The notes beneath the pieces are model-generated. The model was not told the origin of the DNA. It searched no databases and was given only the letters and a program-made list of their open reading frames with translations. A stretch of 64,000 bases of DNA, taken from Ruminococcus sp. Lineage in GTDB: Bacteria > Bacillota > Clostridia > Oscillospirales > Ruminococcaceae. Below are positions 32,430-41,146 of the stretch, piece after piece (within the stretch, counting starts at the first letter, position 1; the number at the start of each line of letters is the position of its first letter). A program made the position numbers and the translations under genes. The stretch is taken from NCBI GenBank assembly GCA_017542475.1, contig JAFXXD010000014.1, forward strand, positions 1 through 64,000, given 5' to 3'.

Positions 32430-34901
32430 ATGGATAAGTACATTGGCAAAAAGCTTGAAGGCAGATATGAGATAACCGAGCTCATAGGCGTCGGCGGAAT
32501 GGCTGAGGTCTACAAGGGCATCGACGTTATCGACAACAAGGCTGTCGCTATCAAGATCCTCAAGAAGGAGTACGCCGAGAACGAGGAGTTCCTCAGACGC
32601 TTCAGGAACGAATCCAAGGCTGTAGCAGTCCTGTCGCACCCGAATATCGTGAAGATATACGATATGGGCTTCTCGGACAAGCTCCAGTACATCGTGATGG
32701 AGTACATCGACGGCATCACGCTGAAGGAGTACATCGAGGAGGAGAAGGTGCTCACATGGAAGGACACCGTACACTTCGTGATACAGATACTCCGCGCACT
32801 CCAGCACGCCCACGACAAGGGCATAGTACACCGCGATATCAAGCCGCAGAACATAATGATGTTCAGCGACGGCACTATCAAGGTCATGGACTTCGGCATC
32901 GCGAAGTTCTCGCGTGAGGAGGGCAAGACAGCTACCGATCAGGCTATCGGCAGCGTGCACTATATCAGCCCCGAGCAGGCGAGCGGCGGCGTTACCGACG
33001 CAAAGAGCGACATCTACTCCGTGGGAGCAATGATGTACGAGATGCTCACGGGCAGGAAGCCCTTTGACAGCGACAACCCCGTAGCTATCGCGGTAATGCA
33101 TATGCACGATATCCCCGAGCGCCCGAGAGCTATCAATCCCGATATCCCCGACGGTCTTGAGGAGATAGTCCTCAAGGCAATGGAGAAGGCTCCCGAGGAC
33201 AGATACCAGACCACCGCTGATATGATAGCGGACATCGAAAAGTTCAAGAACGACCCGTCCACGACCTTCGGCTACTACGTCGAGGAGGGCGCGGACGACA
33301 ACGAGAATACACGCTTCTTCAACACGCAGTCAGTCTCGCGCGAGAATATGGCTCAGGGCGGCGTACAGCCCCAGCAGGAGCAGGTACAGTCCCAGCAGCC
33401 CGTATATGCGGGAGTACCCGCAGGCGCGGCAGCAGCTCCCTACGGCGGACAGCAGGCATATCCGCCTCAGCAGCAGCCCTACGGCGGCGTATACAATAAC
33501 GACGACTTCTACGAGGACGAGGAGGACGAGGAAGAGGAGGAAGAGCGTTCATCGCTGCTCATTCCCGTGCTCACGGCGGTAGTCGTAGTTGTCATCATCG
33601 TCGGAGTCATCATCATATCCCTGCTCTTCACGGATATGCTGAAGGATACATCGCAGAAGAACGACTGGAAGATGCCCTCCGTTATCGGTATGGACTTCAA
33701 CGACGCCGTAGCCAAGTACGGCAACAATATCCAGTTCAAGGAGGACGGACAGGTCTACAACGAGGCTGAGCCCGGAATCATAATCGAGCAGGACCCCGCA
33801 GAGGGCGTTGAGTTCAAGAAGGGCGCAGTTCTGAAGGTAAAGGTCAGCAAGGGAATGGAGACTGTTGAAGTTCCCAATGTTGCCGGTATGAACGCAGAGC
33901 TTGCAAAAGATATGCTCACCCAGAAGGGTCTGGAGATAGATATCCGCAACTCGTCGAGCACCGAGCAGCGCAAGGGCTACGTAATCAAGACCGAGCCTGA
34001 GGCAGGCGAGACAGCCCACAAGGGCTCGACCATTATCGTCTATGTCAGCATGGGCGAGGAAGCAGGACAGGTACAGGTAGACGACTGGGTAGGCAAGTCC
34101 ATCGACGACGCGAAGACGCTTGCCGAGTACGCAGGTCTGAAGGTCAAGACAAAGGGCGTTGCTTCCTATGAGAAGGAGAACACCGTTGTAAAGCAGAGCA
34201 TCAAGAAGGGCGAGAAGGTCGAGACAGGCACAGAGATACTCTTCGAGTTCTCCGACGGTACGAACCCCGACGGCGTTATCGAATTCCCGATCGAGTTCCC
34301 GTCAGACGCAGACGGCAGATTCGTTATCAGCTTTATGATAGTAAACGACGACGGAAGCCGTGACAGTCAGGATTCACGTACTATCTACGTTCCCGAGGAA
34401 ACAAGCATCACACAGGATGTCAAGGGCTCGGGCGAGGACGCAACAGTAAACGTTCTCCTCACGAATCTCAACAATAACAAGCGTGCCTCTATCGGTACGT
34501 ACTCATTCAACTTTGCAGACGGCAAGATAACCACCAAGTCGGGCGGCGACCTCGACGCGGCTCTCAGACAGGTAGACGGCTATCAGCAGGAGGAGACCAC
34601 CGAGCCCGAGAAGCCCGATACAGTTACCGTACCGGGGCTCATAGGCAGCGACTACGATACCGCAGTGGCTAACTACGGTGATTACTTCAATATCGTATCT
34701 AACGGCTCTCAGCCCTCTGCTGACTATCCCACACCGAATACGATAATCTGGCAGAGCGCATACGGCACAGAGCTCGAGAAGGGCTCGACCATATACGTAA
34801 CGCTCAGCTCGGGACCCGCACAGGGCGGCGGCGAACAAGGCGGCGGCGAGCAAGGCGGCGGCGAACAGGGCGGCGGCGAGCAAGGCGGCGAGACATGGTA
34901 A
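32430..34901 (+). CDS. prkC: PASTA-domain Ser/Thr protein kinase (PrkC/PknB)
   Basis: This 823-residue membrane kinase probably senses muropeptides or lipid II and controls growth and wall synthesis. The kinase domain (about 10-270) has G-V-G-G-M-A-E-V-Y, V-A-I-K-I-L, H-R-D-I-K-P-Q-N and D-F-G-I-A. A Gln/Pro/Gly-rich juxtamembrane region and an acidic Glu/Asp cluster precede one membrane helix (about 375-400). Outside are PASTA repeats (about 412-478, 480-546, 549-615), a beta domain of other type (about 620-715) and a fourth PASTA (about 737-800). The C-terminus is a run of G-G-G-E-Q repeats encoded by a 15-base minisatellite. Confidence 0.95.
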   Translation: MDKYIGKKLEGRYEITELIGVGGMAEVYKGIDVIDNKAVAIKILKKEYAENEEFLRRFRNESKAVAVLSHPNIVKIYDMGFSDKLQYIVMEYIDGITLKEYIEEEKVLTWKDTVHFVIQILRALQHAHDKGIVHRDIKPQNIMMFSDGTIKVMDFGIAKFSREEGKTATDQAIGSVHYISPEQASGGVTDAKSDIYSVGAMMYEMLTGRKPFDSDNPVAIAVMHMHDIPERPRAINPDIPDGLEEIVLKAMEKAPEDRYQTTADMIADIEKFKNDPSTTFGYYVEEGADDNENTRFFNTQSVSRENMAQGGVQPQQEQVQSQQPVYAGVPAGAAAAPYGGQQAYPPQQQPYGGVYNNDDFYEDEEDEEEEEERSSLLIPVLTAVVVVVIIVGVIIISLLFTDMLKDTSQKNDWKMPSVIGMDFNDAVAKYGNNIQFKEDGQVYNEAEPGIIIEQDPAEGVEFKKGAVLKVKVSKGMETVEVPNVAGMNAELAKDMLTQKGLEIDIRNSSSTEQRKGYVIKTEPEAGETAHKGSTIIVYVSMGEEAGQVQVDDWVGKSIDDAKTLAEYAGLKVKTKGVASYEKENTVVKQSIKKGEKVETGTEILFEFSDGTNPDGVIEFPIEFPSDADGRFVISFMIVNDDGSRDSQDSRTIYVPEETSITQDVKGSGEDATVNVLLTNLNNNKRASIGTYSFNFADGKITTKSGGDLDAALRQVDGYQQEETTEPEKPDTVTVPGLIGSDYDTAVANYGDYFNIVSNGSQPSADYPTPNTIIWQSAYGTELEKGSTIYVTLSSGPAQGGGEQGGGEQGGGEQGGGEQGGETW
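34826..34890 (+). repeat. 15-base minisatellite encoding GGGEQ repeats
   Basis: About four copies of GGCGGCGGCGA(A/G)CA(A/G) in tandem at the 3' end of prkC, ending a few bases before the rsgA start. Copy number may vary between strains; since the unit is a multiple of three the frame would hold. Confidence 0.8.
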
Positions 34902-35773
34902 ACGCTGATACAAGCGGAATAATAGTTAAATGCTTAGGGGGACTCTACACAGTAGAGTCCCCTAATGGTATATTTGAGTGCAAGGCGAGGGGAGTATTCC
35001 GCGCTAAGGGTATAAGTCCTGCGGTCGGCGACAGCGTGACCGTCAGCGGCGGCGTCATCACGGAGATAGGCGAACGCAGGAACTTCATCATAAGACCGCC
35101 CCTTGCCAATCTTGACCGGATACTGTTCGTGGTGTCGACGGTAAGTCCCGCCCCGAACTTCCTTATCCTCGACAAGTTCATAGCTATCGCGGAGTACAAG
35201 GGCATCGAGCCCGTGGTAGTCATCACCAAGACCGACCTCGGCGACGGCAGCGGCGTCCGCGAGGTCTACGACTCTATCGGCATAAAGACGGTGGAGGTGG
35301 ACTACGCCGACGATAAGTCAATACAGCGCGTGCGTGACCTCCTCAGCGGGAAGATAAGCGCCTTCACGGGCAACTCGGGAGCAGGCAAGTCCACGCTCCT
35401 GAACGCCGTAGACCCGAGCCTCGGCCTCGCCACGGGCGAGATAAGCCGCAAGCTCGGACGCGGCAGACACACCACCCGCCACGCGGAGCTGTACAAGCTC
35501 GAGGGAGGCGGCTACATCGCCGACACCCCCGGATTTTCCACGTTCGAGACCAACCGCTACGACATAATCCGCAAGGAGGAGCTGGCGGGCTGCTTCCGCG
35601 AATTTGCCGAATTTACGGACAGCTGCCGCTTCCGCGACTGCTCGCACACCTGCGAGAAGGGCTGCGCGGTGGTGGAGGCGGTCGAGCAGGGCAAGATACC
35701 GAAAAAACGCCACGAGAGCTACTGCACGATGTACGAGGAAGCAAAACAGCTGAAGGAGTGGGAGCTTAAATGA
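34895..35773 (+). CDS. rsgA: Ribosome small-subunit biogenesis GTPase
   Basis: This 292-residue circularly permuted GTPase matures the 30S subunit. It has an N-terminal OB fold, T-K-T-D (G4), G-N-S-G-A-G-K-S-T-L (G1) and D-T-P-G-F-S (G3), then the zinc cluster C-x5-C-x3-C-x3-C. The ATG lies within the last codons of prkC. In Bacillus rpe follows; here thiN follows directly. Confidence 0.96.
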   Translation: MVNADTSGIIVKCLGGLYTVESPNGIFECKARGVFRAKGISPAVGDSVTVSGGVITEIGERRNFIIRPPLANLDRILFVVSTVSPAPNFLILDKFIAIAEYKGIEPVVVITKTDLGDGSGVREVYDSIGIKTVEVDYADDKSIQRVRDLLSGKISAFTGNSGAGKSTLLNAVDPSLGLATGEISRKLGRGRHTTRHAELYKLEGGGYIADTPGFSTFETNRYDIIRKEELAGCFREFAEFTDSCRFRDCSHTCEKGCAVVEAVEQGKIPKKRHESYCTMYEEAKQLKEWELK

Positions 35774-36393
35774 AGATATGCCATATTTTCGCGGGCGGCG
35801 ACCTCGGCAATGTCGCGGACAGCCGCTTCATACGCGAACGCGGCTTCGTGATATGCGCTGACAGCGGCTACAGGCACGCGAAGGAGCTCGGTCTGCACCC
35901 GGATGTGATAGTGGGCGACTTCGATTCCTACAGCGGCAAGCTCCCGCAGGACTGCGAGATAGTGCGCACCGTCCCTGAGAAGGACGACACGGACACGCTC
36001 ATGGCGGTCAAAATAGCGATAGAGCACGGCTTTGACCTCATCTGCCTCTACGGAGCACTGGGCGGCGCCCGCTTCGACCACGCCTTCGCTAACATACAGA
36101 CCATGCTCTATGCCCGCGAGCACGGCACAGAGCTGATACTCGTTGGCAATGAGCTCGTGTACCTGCAAGGGGCAGGCGAGCGCACCTACCCGCGCTCGGA
36201 CGGCAGCGGCTACTTTTCGGTGTTTGCCCTGACCGAGACGGTGAAGATAAGGGAGCTGCGCGGCGTGAAGTACCCGCTGAGCGGCTACGAGATGAAGCAG
36301 TCGTTTCCTATCGGCGTGAGCAACGAGATAACAGACGGAGCCGCCTTCCTCACGATAGAGAGCGGGCTTGCGCTGGTGATACAGACCAAGTAA
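35770..36393 (+). CDS. thiN: Thiamine pyrophosphokinase
   Basis: It makes thiamine diphosphate from thiamine and ATP. The 207 residues have A-D-S-G-Y-R-H-A, V-G-D-F-D-S and D-D-T-D-T-L-M-A, which bind ATP/Mg, and G-G-A-R-F-D-H. The start overlaps the rsgA stop (ATGA). Its place before spoVM matches the Bacillus order. Confidence 0.95.
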   Translation: MKICHIFAGGDLGNVADSRFIRERGFVICADSGYRHAKELGLHPDVIVGDFDSYSGKLPQDCEIVRTVPEKDDTDTLMAVKIAIEHGFDLICLYGALGGARFDHAFANIQTMLYAREHGTELILVGNELVYLQGAGERTYPRSDGSGYFSVFALTETVKIRELRGVKYPLSGYEMKQSFPIGVSNEITDGAAFLTIESGLALVIQTK

Positions 36394-36447
36394 CGAAAAC
36401 CTCAGCTGTGAATATAATAGAGTATATCACAGAAGGAGGGATACATA

Positions 36448-36531
36448 GTGAAGATAGTGGTCATCAAGAGCCCGCGCTTCCTGTCGGGCATACTGCGAGC
36501 CGTATTCGGTATCAGGAAGGACGACGAGTGA
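36448..36531 (+). CDS. spoVM: Stage V sporulation protein M (27 residues)
   Basis: This tiny amphipathic protein marks the curved forespore membrane and anchors the spore coat in Bacilli and Clostridia. The GTG start at 36448 has AGAAGGAGGG upstream. The product begins M-K-I-V-V-I-K-S-P-R-F-L-S-G-I-L-R-A and ends R-K-D-D-E. Compared with B. subtilis SpoVM it keeps Lys2, Ile6, Lys7, the key Pro9, Phe11, Leu12, Gly14, Ile15, Arg17, Ala18 and Gly21. It lies straight after thiN, as in Bacillus. It is the last gene before the operon terminator. Confidence 0.92.
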   Translation: MKIVVIKSPRFLSGILRAVFGIRKDDE

Positions 36532-36564
36532 CGCATTGCGGGAGAAGAATAAAACCAAACAGGC

Positions 36565-36598
36565 AAAAGCAGATACCGATTCAGGTATCTGCTTTTTT
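36565..36598 (+). terminator. Terminator of the core operon
   Basis: A perfect 13-bp stem AAAAGCAGATACC/GGTATCTGCTTTT is followed by a T run. Confidence 0.95.
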
Positions 36599-36639
36599 AT
36601 TGAAATGATACGGCTATATATTATTGTTATATGCAGATA

Positions 36640-36668
36640 TTGACAAATACATATATCGGTGGTATAAT
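36640..36668 (+). promoter_or_regulatory. Perfect consensus promoter of the WG-repeat dockerin gene
   Basis: TTGACA (36640-36645), 17 bases, TATAAT (36663-36668). A GAGGC/GCCTC hairpin (about 36683-36697) lies in the short leader before AAGGGTGG. Confidence 0.9.
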
Positions 36669-36725
36669 TGTGTTGTATTTCGGAGGCTCTTTGCCTCTGG
36701 AAAAAATATGTGAAAGGGTGGTTTT

Positions 36726-39700
36726 ATGAACAGACCAACGAGAAAGCTCATAGCTTTCTCAGCTGCTGCGGCAATGCTGGCTAATATCCCGCTTATGAGC
36801 TCGAGCGCCAAGTACGTCGCAGAGCAGATAACCGACAAGGAATTCGAGAGCCTTGTGGAGTATCCCGACAGGAACGTGTACATCGAGAACGGCACAGCGG
36901 AGCTCCTCGATGTCGGTCAGCAGCTCGTAGTTGTTGACAAGGACGGCTCCACCAAGCTGATATCGCTCGACGATGCTATCACGAGCGGTATATGCTACGC
37001 TTCCACTACAATGGGCATCTTCGACTTCATTATGCCCACAGCCTCCGACTACGGCAACAATTTCAACGACCCGAACATCAGATTCGGAACCGCAAATGAC
37101 ACGATGATAGTCAGCGGCAATATGGGAGACAAGCTGCTCGATACCGACGGCAACGTCATCGCGGAGTACCACGCTGTCAAGCGCCTTAGCGACACCTATT
37201 TCACGGTGTATGATATGGACAGGAAAGTGGGCGTAATAGATGTGACAGGCAAGGTAGTCATCGAGCTTACCGATACCGCGAACAACATCTTTCTTTGTCC
37301 CGACGGCAAGAAGTTCTTCATCGACGGCAAGGAGAGCGACTATTTCACTGACCTGAGCGGAAAGACCATCTCTCCCGTCTATGAAGAGGCGATAGAGCTT
37401 GTAAAGAGAGATTATTCAATAAGCTACAGCGTGTATAATTGGGCTGATTATAATTACAGCGCAAACAACGGGATTAGCAGCTTCTACAACGAACCTGACT
37501 ATAATTATACGCTCACAAAGTACTACAAGATCAAGAAAGACGGCAAGTACGCCATTATTGATTCTGACGATTTCAAGCAGGCTACCGATTATTTCGACAC
37601 GATAGACATTAAGCCGGATTGGAACAATTTTGAATGGTGCGAGGATTACCTCTTAAAGGGCTCGAATCAGCTCTATGACGCAGCAGGCACTGCTATATCG
37701 GGTCAGTACAGCTATGCTTATTTCGACAAGGAGCTTAATTGTCTGGGACAGTTCAGCGACGCAGACAATAATATCAAGGAGTTCTCTTATGCGACCATGT
37801 ACTACCATGACGAAAACGGCGAGGAACAGTACAATTATTACACGGGTAACTTCAAGGGCGCAGAGGTAAAGTTCCTGCTGCACAAAGACGAGAACGGAAA
37901 CTATGATAAGCTCCTTGACGATGATATGAATACTCTCCTTGAGGGCGACAGAATCGACGTGGAGGAGTTCTATATCAAGGTCACAAAGGGCGACAGCTCC
38001 GCTTACTACAACGCCAAGCTCGAAAAGCTGGGAGAATATGATTCTATCAATCACATAGGCGACTGCTATGTTGCTTCTGTGGGGGATAAATGCGTTATCT
38101 ACAACAAGTACCTTGACGAGGTATTAGACGATAATGCTTCTGCCGATATGGTAAATATTAAGAGTGAAACCTTCATGGACTATAGCACCAATTCACCGGT
38201 TGTTTATTATTACATCGAAGATAACAATGAGGTCAGGATATTTGACACTGATATGAAGCTCGTTGATACGGTGGAGTTTACCGAAGAACAGAGCTATATG
38301 GTCTGCAGCGGCTACAGAGTGTTCGTTTATGACAAGGAATACACTGTCGCTCTGCCCGCAGGAGAAGGCTTCTATATTCAGAAGGGGGAAGAAGACGGCA
38401 AGGTAGTTGACATTGAGGGCAACCTTATCGCCGAGATACCGAGCGATTACAGTCTCATCGTCGGCGCGGGTGTGTTCTACAATCAGGTCGGCAGCGAGCT
38501 GAGCTTCTACAACTACAAGGGCGAATTCTTAAAGAAGTTCGATTCATACAAGCAGTTCAGCCCGATGACAGCTCTCGACTACACATACGTCATCAACGGC
38601 AAGGATGAGGAATCGGGCAAGACGGCTTCCTACATCTACAACGCAAAGAGCAACGAGGTACTTTATTCTCAGGTAGGAAAGTACAACAATATCGAGCGCA
38701 TCAGCGGTGATTATGTAAGGACTATCATTTACCCCGAGGATATGGCAGCAGACTCCACGGAGATGAGCTATCTCTGGACAGACGACCACGGCTACAGGAT
38801 AGGTCTTGACGCGATCGACGGCACTCAGCTTATCGCTCCGATGACAGATATCACTGTAGATGTGCAGCAGTATTGCTATGCAGGCTATGCAAGTCAGTAC
38901 GAGCGTCAAAAAGCCATAGATACTATCTACAGCGACGGTATAAGACCGAATGACACGGGGGGACCCTACGATCTGCCCGCAACAGGAAATAATGACAGCG
39001 GATATTTCGTGATAAACTCGGTCTATCTGCCGATAAAGGACTTTGACCTCGATTTTGCCAAGAGCAATTCATTCGGCGTTGCGGTAAAGATGCAGTTTGA
39101 CAACTACATCATCATCAATGACGGCAAGTGGGGCATGGCTGCTGCCGACGGCACAGTCCTCTGCGAGCCCAAGTACACGCGCATTTATGAGTTCGCTGAC
39201 GGCGTAGCGTTTGCGGAGGAGTCTGAACCTCTAACCGCTACCGTCAAGGAAGAAAGATATAACAGCGAGACAGGCGGATACGATACAGTGGAAACCGAAC
39301 AGACCGGAAAGCTCTACAAGATAGGACTTATCTCCAAGGACGGCAAGGAGATACTGCCTCCCGCTCCGTCCTCCAGCTCACTGCCGATAAACTTGCCCGA
39401 GCGCACCTCTATATACCGTTATGAGGACACTTTCTACGTAGAGAAGCGCAAGTATACTTATGACGAATCTTCAAATCCGATCGCCTATAATGACAATAAC
39501 TATATCTATAAGGGCAGCTATTACTACAACGATTTCAACAAGAAGAACGGCTATGATTCCGCGATACAGTACGGCGACCTCTACATCGTCAGAAAGGACG
39601 GCAAGACGGGCGTAGTATCCGCAAGCAATGAGGTCATAGTGCCGATAGAGTACGAGAACGTACTGTATGTACCGAGCGCCGAGAAAATGGTCGTATTACG

Positions 39701-40103
39701 TCAGAGCAAAAAGATGAAGGAGCTTGTTTCCGACAAGCGTTTCAGCGAGCCTGTAGTAGACCTCGAGGACGGCTCGAAGCTCATCAATATGCTGACCGCG
39801 GAGGGCAGGATAAAGGCGTATCAGCTCCGCAAGACCGAAGACCCGATAGCCTTCGGAGACCCGAACGACGACAGCAAGGTCGACGCAAAGGACGCTTCAC
39901 TGATACTTGTGGCATATTCAAAGGCATCAACAGGCGACGATGACGGACTTACAGAGGAACAGAGAGCGGTTGCCGATGTCAACTCCGACAGCAAGGTAGA
40001 CGCAAAGGACGCATCAACAGTCCTTGCGTACTATGCACTTGTTTCGACTGCCACGGGCGATATCCCGACCCTGAAGGATTTTGCGGCTTCCAATGCGAAG
40101 TAA
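36726..40103 (+). CDS. Large secreted WG-repeat protein with C-terminal dockerin
   Basis: This 1125-residue protein has a signal peptide (about 1-28) and a long beta-rich body with WG-like repeats. Clear ones are N-D-G-K-W-G-M-A-A-A-D-G-T-V-L, K-D-G-K-T-G-V-V-S-A-S-N-E-V-I and weaker ones such as D-R-K-V-G-V-I-D-V-T-G-K-V-V. It ends in a dockerin (about 1045-1110) with two near-equal loops, D-P-N-D-D-S-K-V-D-A-K-D-A-S and D-V-N-S-D-S-K-V-D-A-K-D-A-S. No catalytic domain is recognised. It probably docks onto a scaffoldin and may bind or present something, perhaps as a beta-propeller; that is inference. The middle (about 37400-38400) is more A/T-rich than its ends. Confidence 0.88.
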   Translation: MNRPTRKLIAFSAAAAMLANIPLMSSSAKYVAEQITDKEFESLVEYPDRNVYIENGTAELLDVGQQLVVVDKDGSTKLISLDDAITSGICYASTTMGIFDFIMPTASDYGNNFNDPNIRFGTANDTMIVSGNMGDKLLDTDGNVIAEYHAVKRLSDTYFTVYDMDRKVGVIDVTGKVVIELTDTANNIFLCPDGKKFFIDGKESDYFTDLSGKTISPVYEEAIELVKRDYSISYSVYNWADYNYSANNGISSFYNEPDYNYTLTKYYKIKKDGKYAIIDSDDFKQATDYFDTIDIKPDWNNFEWCEDYLLKGSNQLYDAAGTAISGQYSYAYFDKELNCLGQFSDADNNIKEFSYATMYYHDENGEEQYNYYTGNFKGAEVKFLLHKDENGNYDKLLDDDMNTLLEGDRIDVEEFYIKVTKGDSSAYYNAKLEKLGEYDSINHIGDCYVASVGDKCVIYNKYLDEVLDDNASADMVNIKSETFMDYSTNSPVVYYYIEDNNEVRIFDTDMKLVDTVEFTEEQSYMVCSGYRVFVYDKEYTVALPAGEGFYIQKGEEDGKVVDIEGNLIAEIPSDYSLIVGAGVFYNQVGSELSFYNYKGEFLKKFDSYKQFSPMTALDYTYVINGKDEESGKTASYIYNAKSNEVLYSQVGKYNNIERISGDYVRTIIYPEDMAADSTEMSYLWTDDHGYRIGLDAIDGTQLIAPMTDITVDVQQYCYAGYASQYERQKAIDTIYSDGIRPNDTGGPYDLPATGNNDSGYFVINSVYLPIKDFDLDFAKSNSFGVAVKMQFDNYIIINDGKWGMAAADGTVLCEPKYTRIYEFADGVAFAEESEPLTATVKEERYNSETGGYDTVETEQTGKLYKIGLISKDGKEILPPAPSSSSLPINLPERTSIYRYEDTFYVEKRKYTYDESSNPIAYNDNNYIYKGSYYYNDFNKKNGYDSAIQYGDLYIVRKDGKTGVVSASNEVIVPIEYENVLYVPSAEKMVVLRQSKKMKELVSDKRFSEPVVDLEDGSKLINMLTAEGRIKAYQLRKTEDPIAFGDPNDDSKVDAKDASLILVAYSKASTGDDDGLTEEQRAVADVNSDSKVDAKDASTVLAYYALVSTATGDIPTLKDFAASNAK

Positions 40104-40163
40104 CGCTTAGCGAAACCCTGCGATCGTATATATGCAGGACGGGGCACTCGTTCCGATACTGAA

Positions 40164-40294
40164 AAAAATAGTCAACGCTTTGGGTTGCTTCCCTTAGCGG
40201 AGAAAGCGGGCTACCGAGCCGTGAATCAACGGCACATATTCGGTAACCTGCGAATCCGCCAAAGGGGGCTCCCCTTAGGGCGTTGACTATTTTT
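40164..40294. ncRNA. Structured element with perfect 15-base terminal inverted repeats
   Basis: Arms 40164-40178 and 40280-40294 are perfect inverted repeats (AAAAATAGTCAACGC and its complement) with T runs outward on both strands. Inside, GGGCTACCGAG (40208-40218) pairs with TTCGGTAACCT (40239-40249). That stem encloses a CCGT/ACGG hairpin, and GCGGA pairs with TCCGC. It could be a non-coding RNA, a MITE-like element or a large bidirectional terminator between the convergent genes. No known RNA family is recognised. Confidence 0.5.
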
Positions 40295-40345
40295 GTTTTC
40301 TCTTTACCGTGAAAAATGCTGCCCTCTTTTATGAAATAACTTTCC

Positions 40346-40975
40346 TTAATAAAAAGTCATTACCGCTTCTGTGACAGCAAAGACTATGAGCAGCACGCCG
40401 CCGAGCCACGAGAAGTCGTGCTCGGCGGCGGATATTTTTCTCCCCGCGAGGCTGCCGACCGCTATGGCGGCGAAGCCCGCAGCGAACGTGAACAGCGCCG
40501 TCCTGAGCGGCGATATCCCGCAGAATCCGCAGCTCAGTCCCGTAGCCGCCGAATCGAGCGAGCTCGCGAGGGCGAGGGCAGCGGCTTCGGCGGGCGAGAG
40601 CGTTTTCGAGTTATCCACATCGGCGGCGGTGTCGTCGAGGCAGAGCTTTATCACGAGCCCGCCGCTGCCCGTCCGCAGCGAGAGCCCGCCCCTCCGCGAG
40701 AGCCTCCGCACGAGTATGCGGACGAGGCTCTTGAAGACGGTCATCACGCCGATGGCAGTCAGCACAATGAGCCCGAGGGTGCGGCAGAGCCCGGCGGGAA
40801 TGAAGCAGCCCGCGATGTCGGAGAGCAGGAGCGCCAGCCCGAGCACAGCCGCTCCCGTAAGATTTATCACAGCCGCCGACGCGGGCGGTATCCTTATGCC
40901 GCTGTTGCAGTAGGCGGCGGCGACGAGACAGGTATCGAAGCTGACGATGAGCGCGAGAATGACCTCATTCAGCAA
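40346..40975 (-). CDS. ytaF: YtaF/MntP-like sporulation membrane protein
   Basis: This 209-residue protein has six hydrophobic segments in two repeats. Each half carries an acidic motif in a helix, V-S-F-D-T-C-L-V-A-A in the first and A-S-S-L-D-S-A-A-T-G in the second, as in MntP-type manganese exporters and the YtaF sporulation protein. The G-F-C-G-I-S-P and G-R-K-I parts favour YtaF. The TTG start at 40975 has GGAGGTG five bases upstream. Confidence 0.8.
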   Translation of the reverse strand: MLNEVILALIVSFDTCLVAAAYCNSGIRIPPASAAVINLTGAAVLGLALLLSDIAGCFIPAGLCRTLGLIVLTAIGVMTVFKSLVRILVRRLSRRGGLSLRTGSGGLVIKLCLDDTAADVDNSKTLSPAEAAALALASSLDSAATGLSCGFCGISPLRTALFTFAAGFAAIAVGSLAGRKISAAEHDFSWLGGVLLIVFAVTEAVMTFY

Positions 40976-41060
40976 GTCATCACCTCCCTGCTCATTATAT
41001 GAACAGGGAGGCGGTCGTGACAGCAAAAATACTGTGCAGAGTATCAAGAATTGGAAATAA

Positions 41061-41136
41061 GCGGGGCGATGTAGGCATCGCCCCCTACACAACGGCATAA
41101 CAGGCAAAATGTAGGGGCTGATGCCCACATCAGCCC
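41061..41136. repeat. Two family-1 hairpin units
   Basis: Units at 41061-41089 (inverted, ending CCCCCTACA) and 41110-41136 (TGTAGGGGCTGATGCCCACATCAGCCC type). Confidence 0.7.
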
Positions 41137-41146
41137 GTTCCGAAGG

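Noticed and set aside
40164..40294. Identity of the structured element as SRP RNA, 6S RNA, tmRNA or a T-box
   Set aside because: A few words (GTAACCTGCGAATCCGC) recall SRP RNA, but the order is wrong, the GGAA-capped S domain is missing, and no T-box or tmRNA signature is present.
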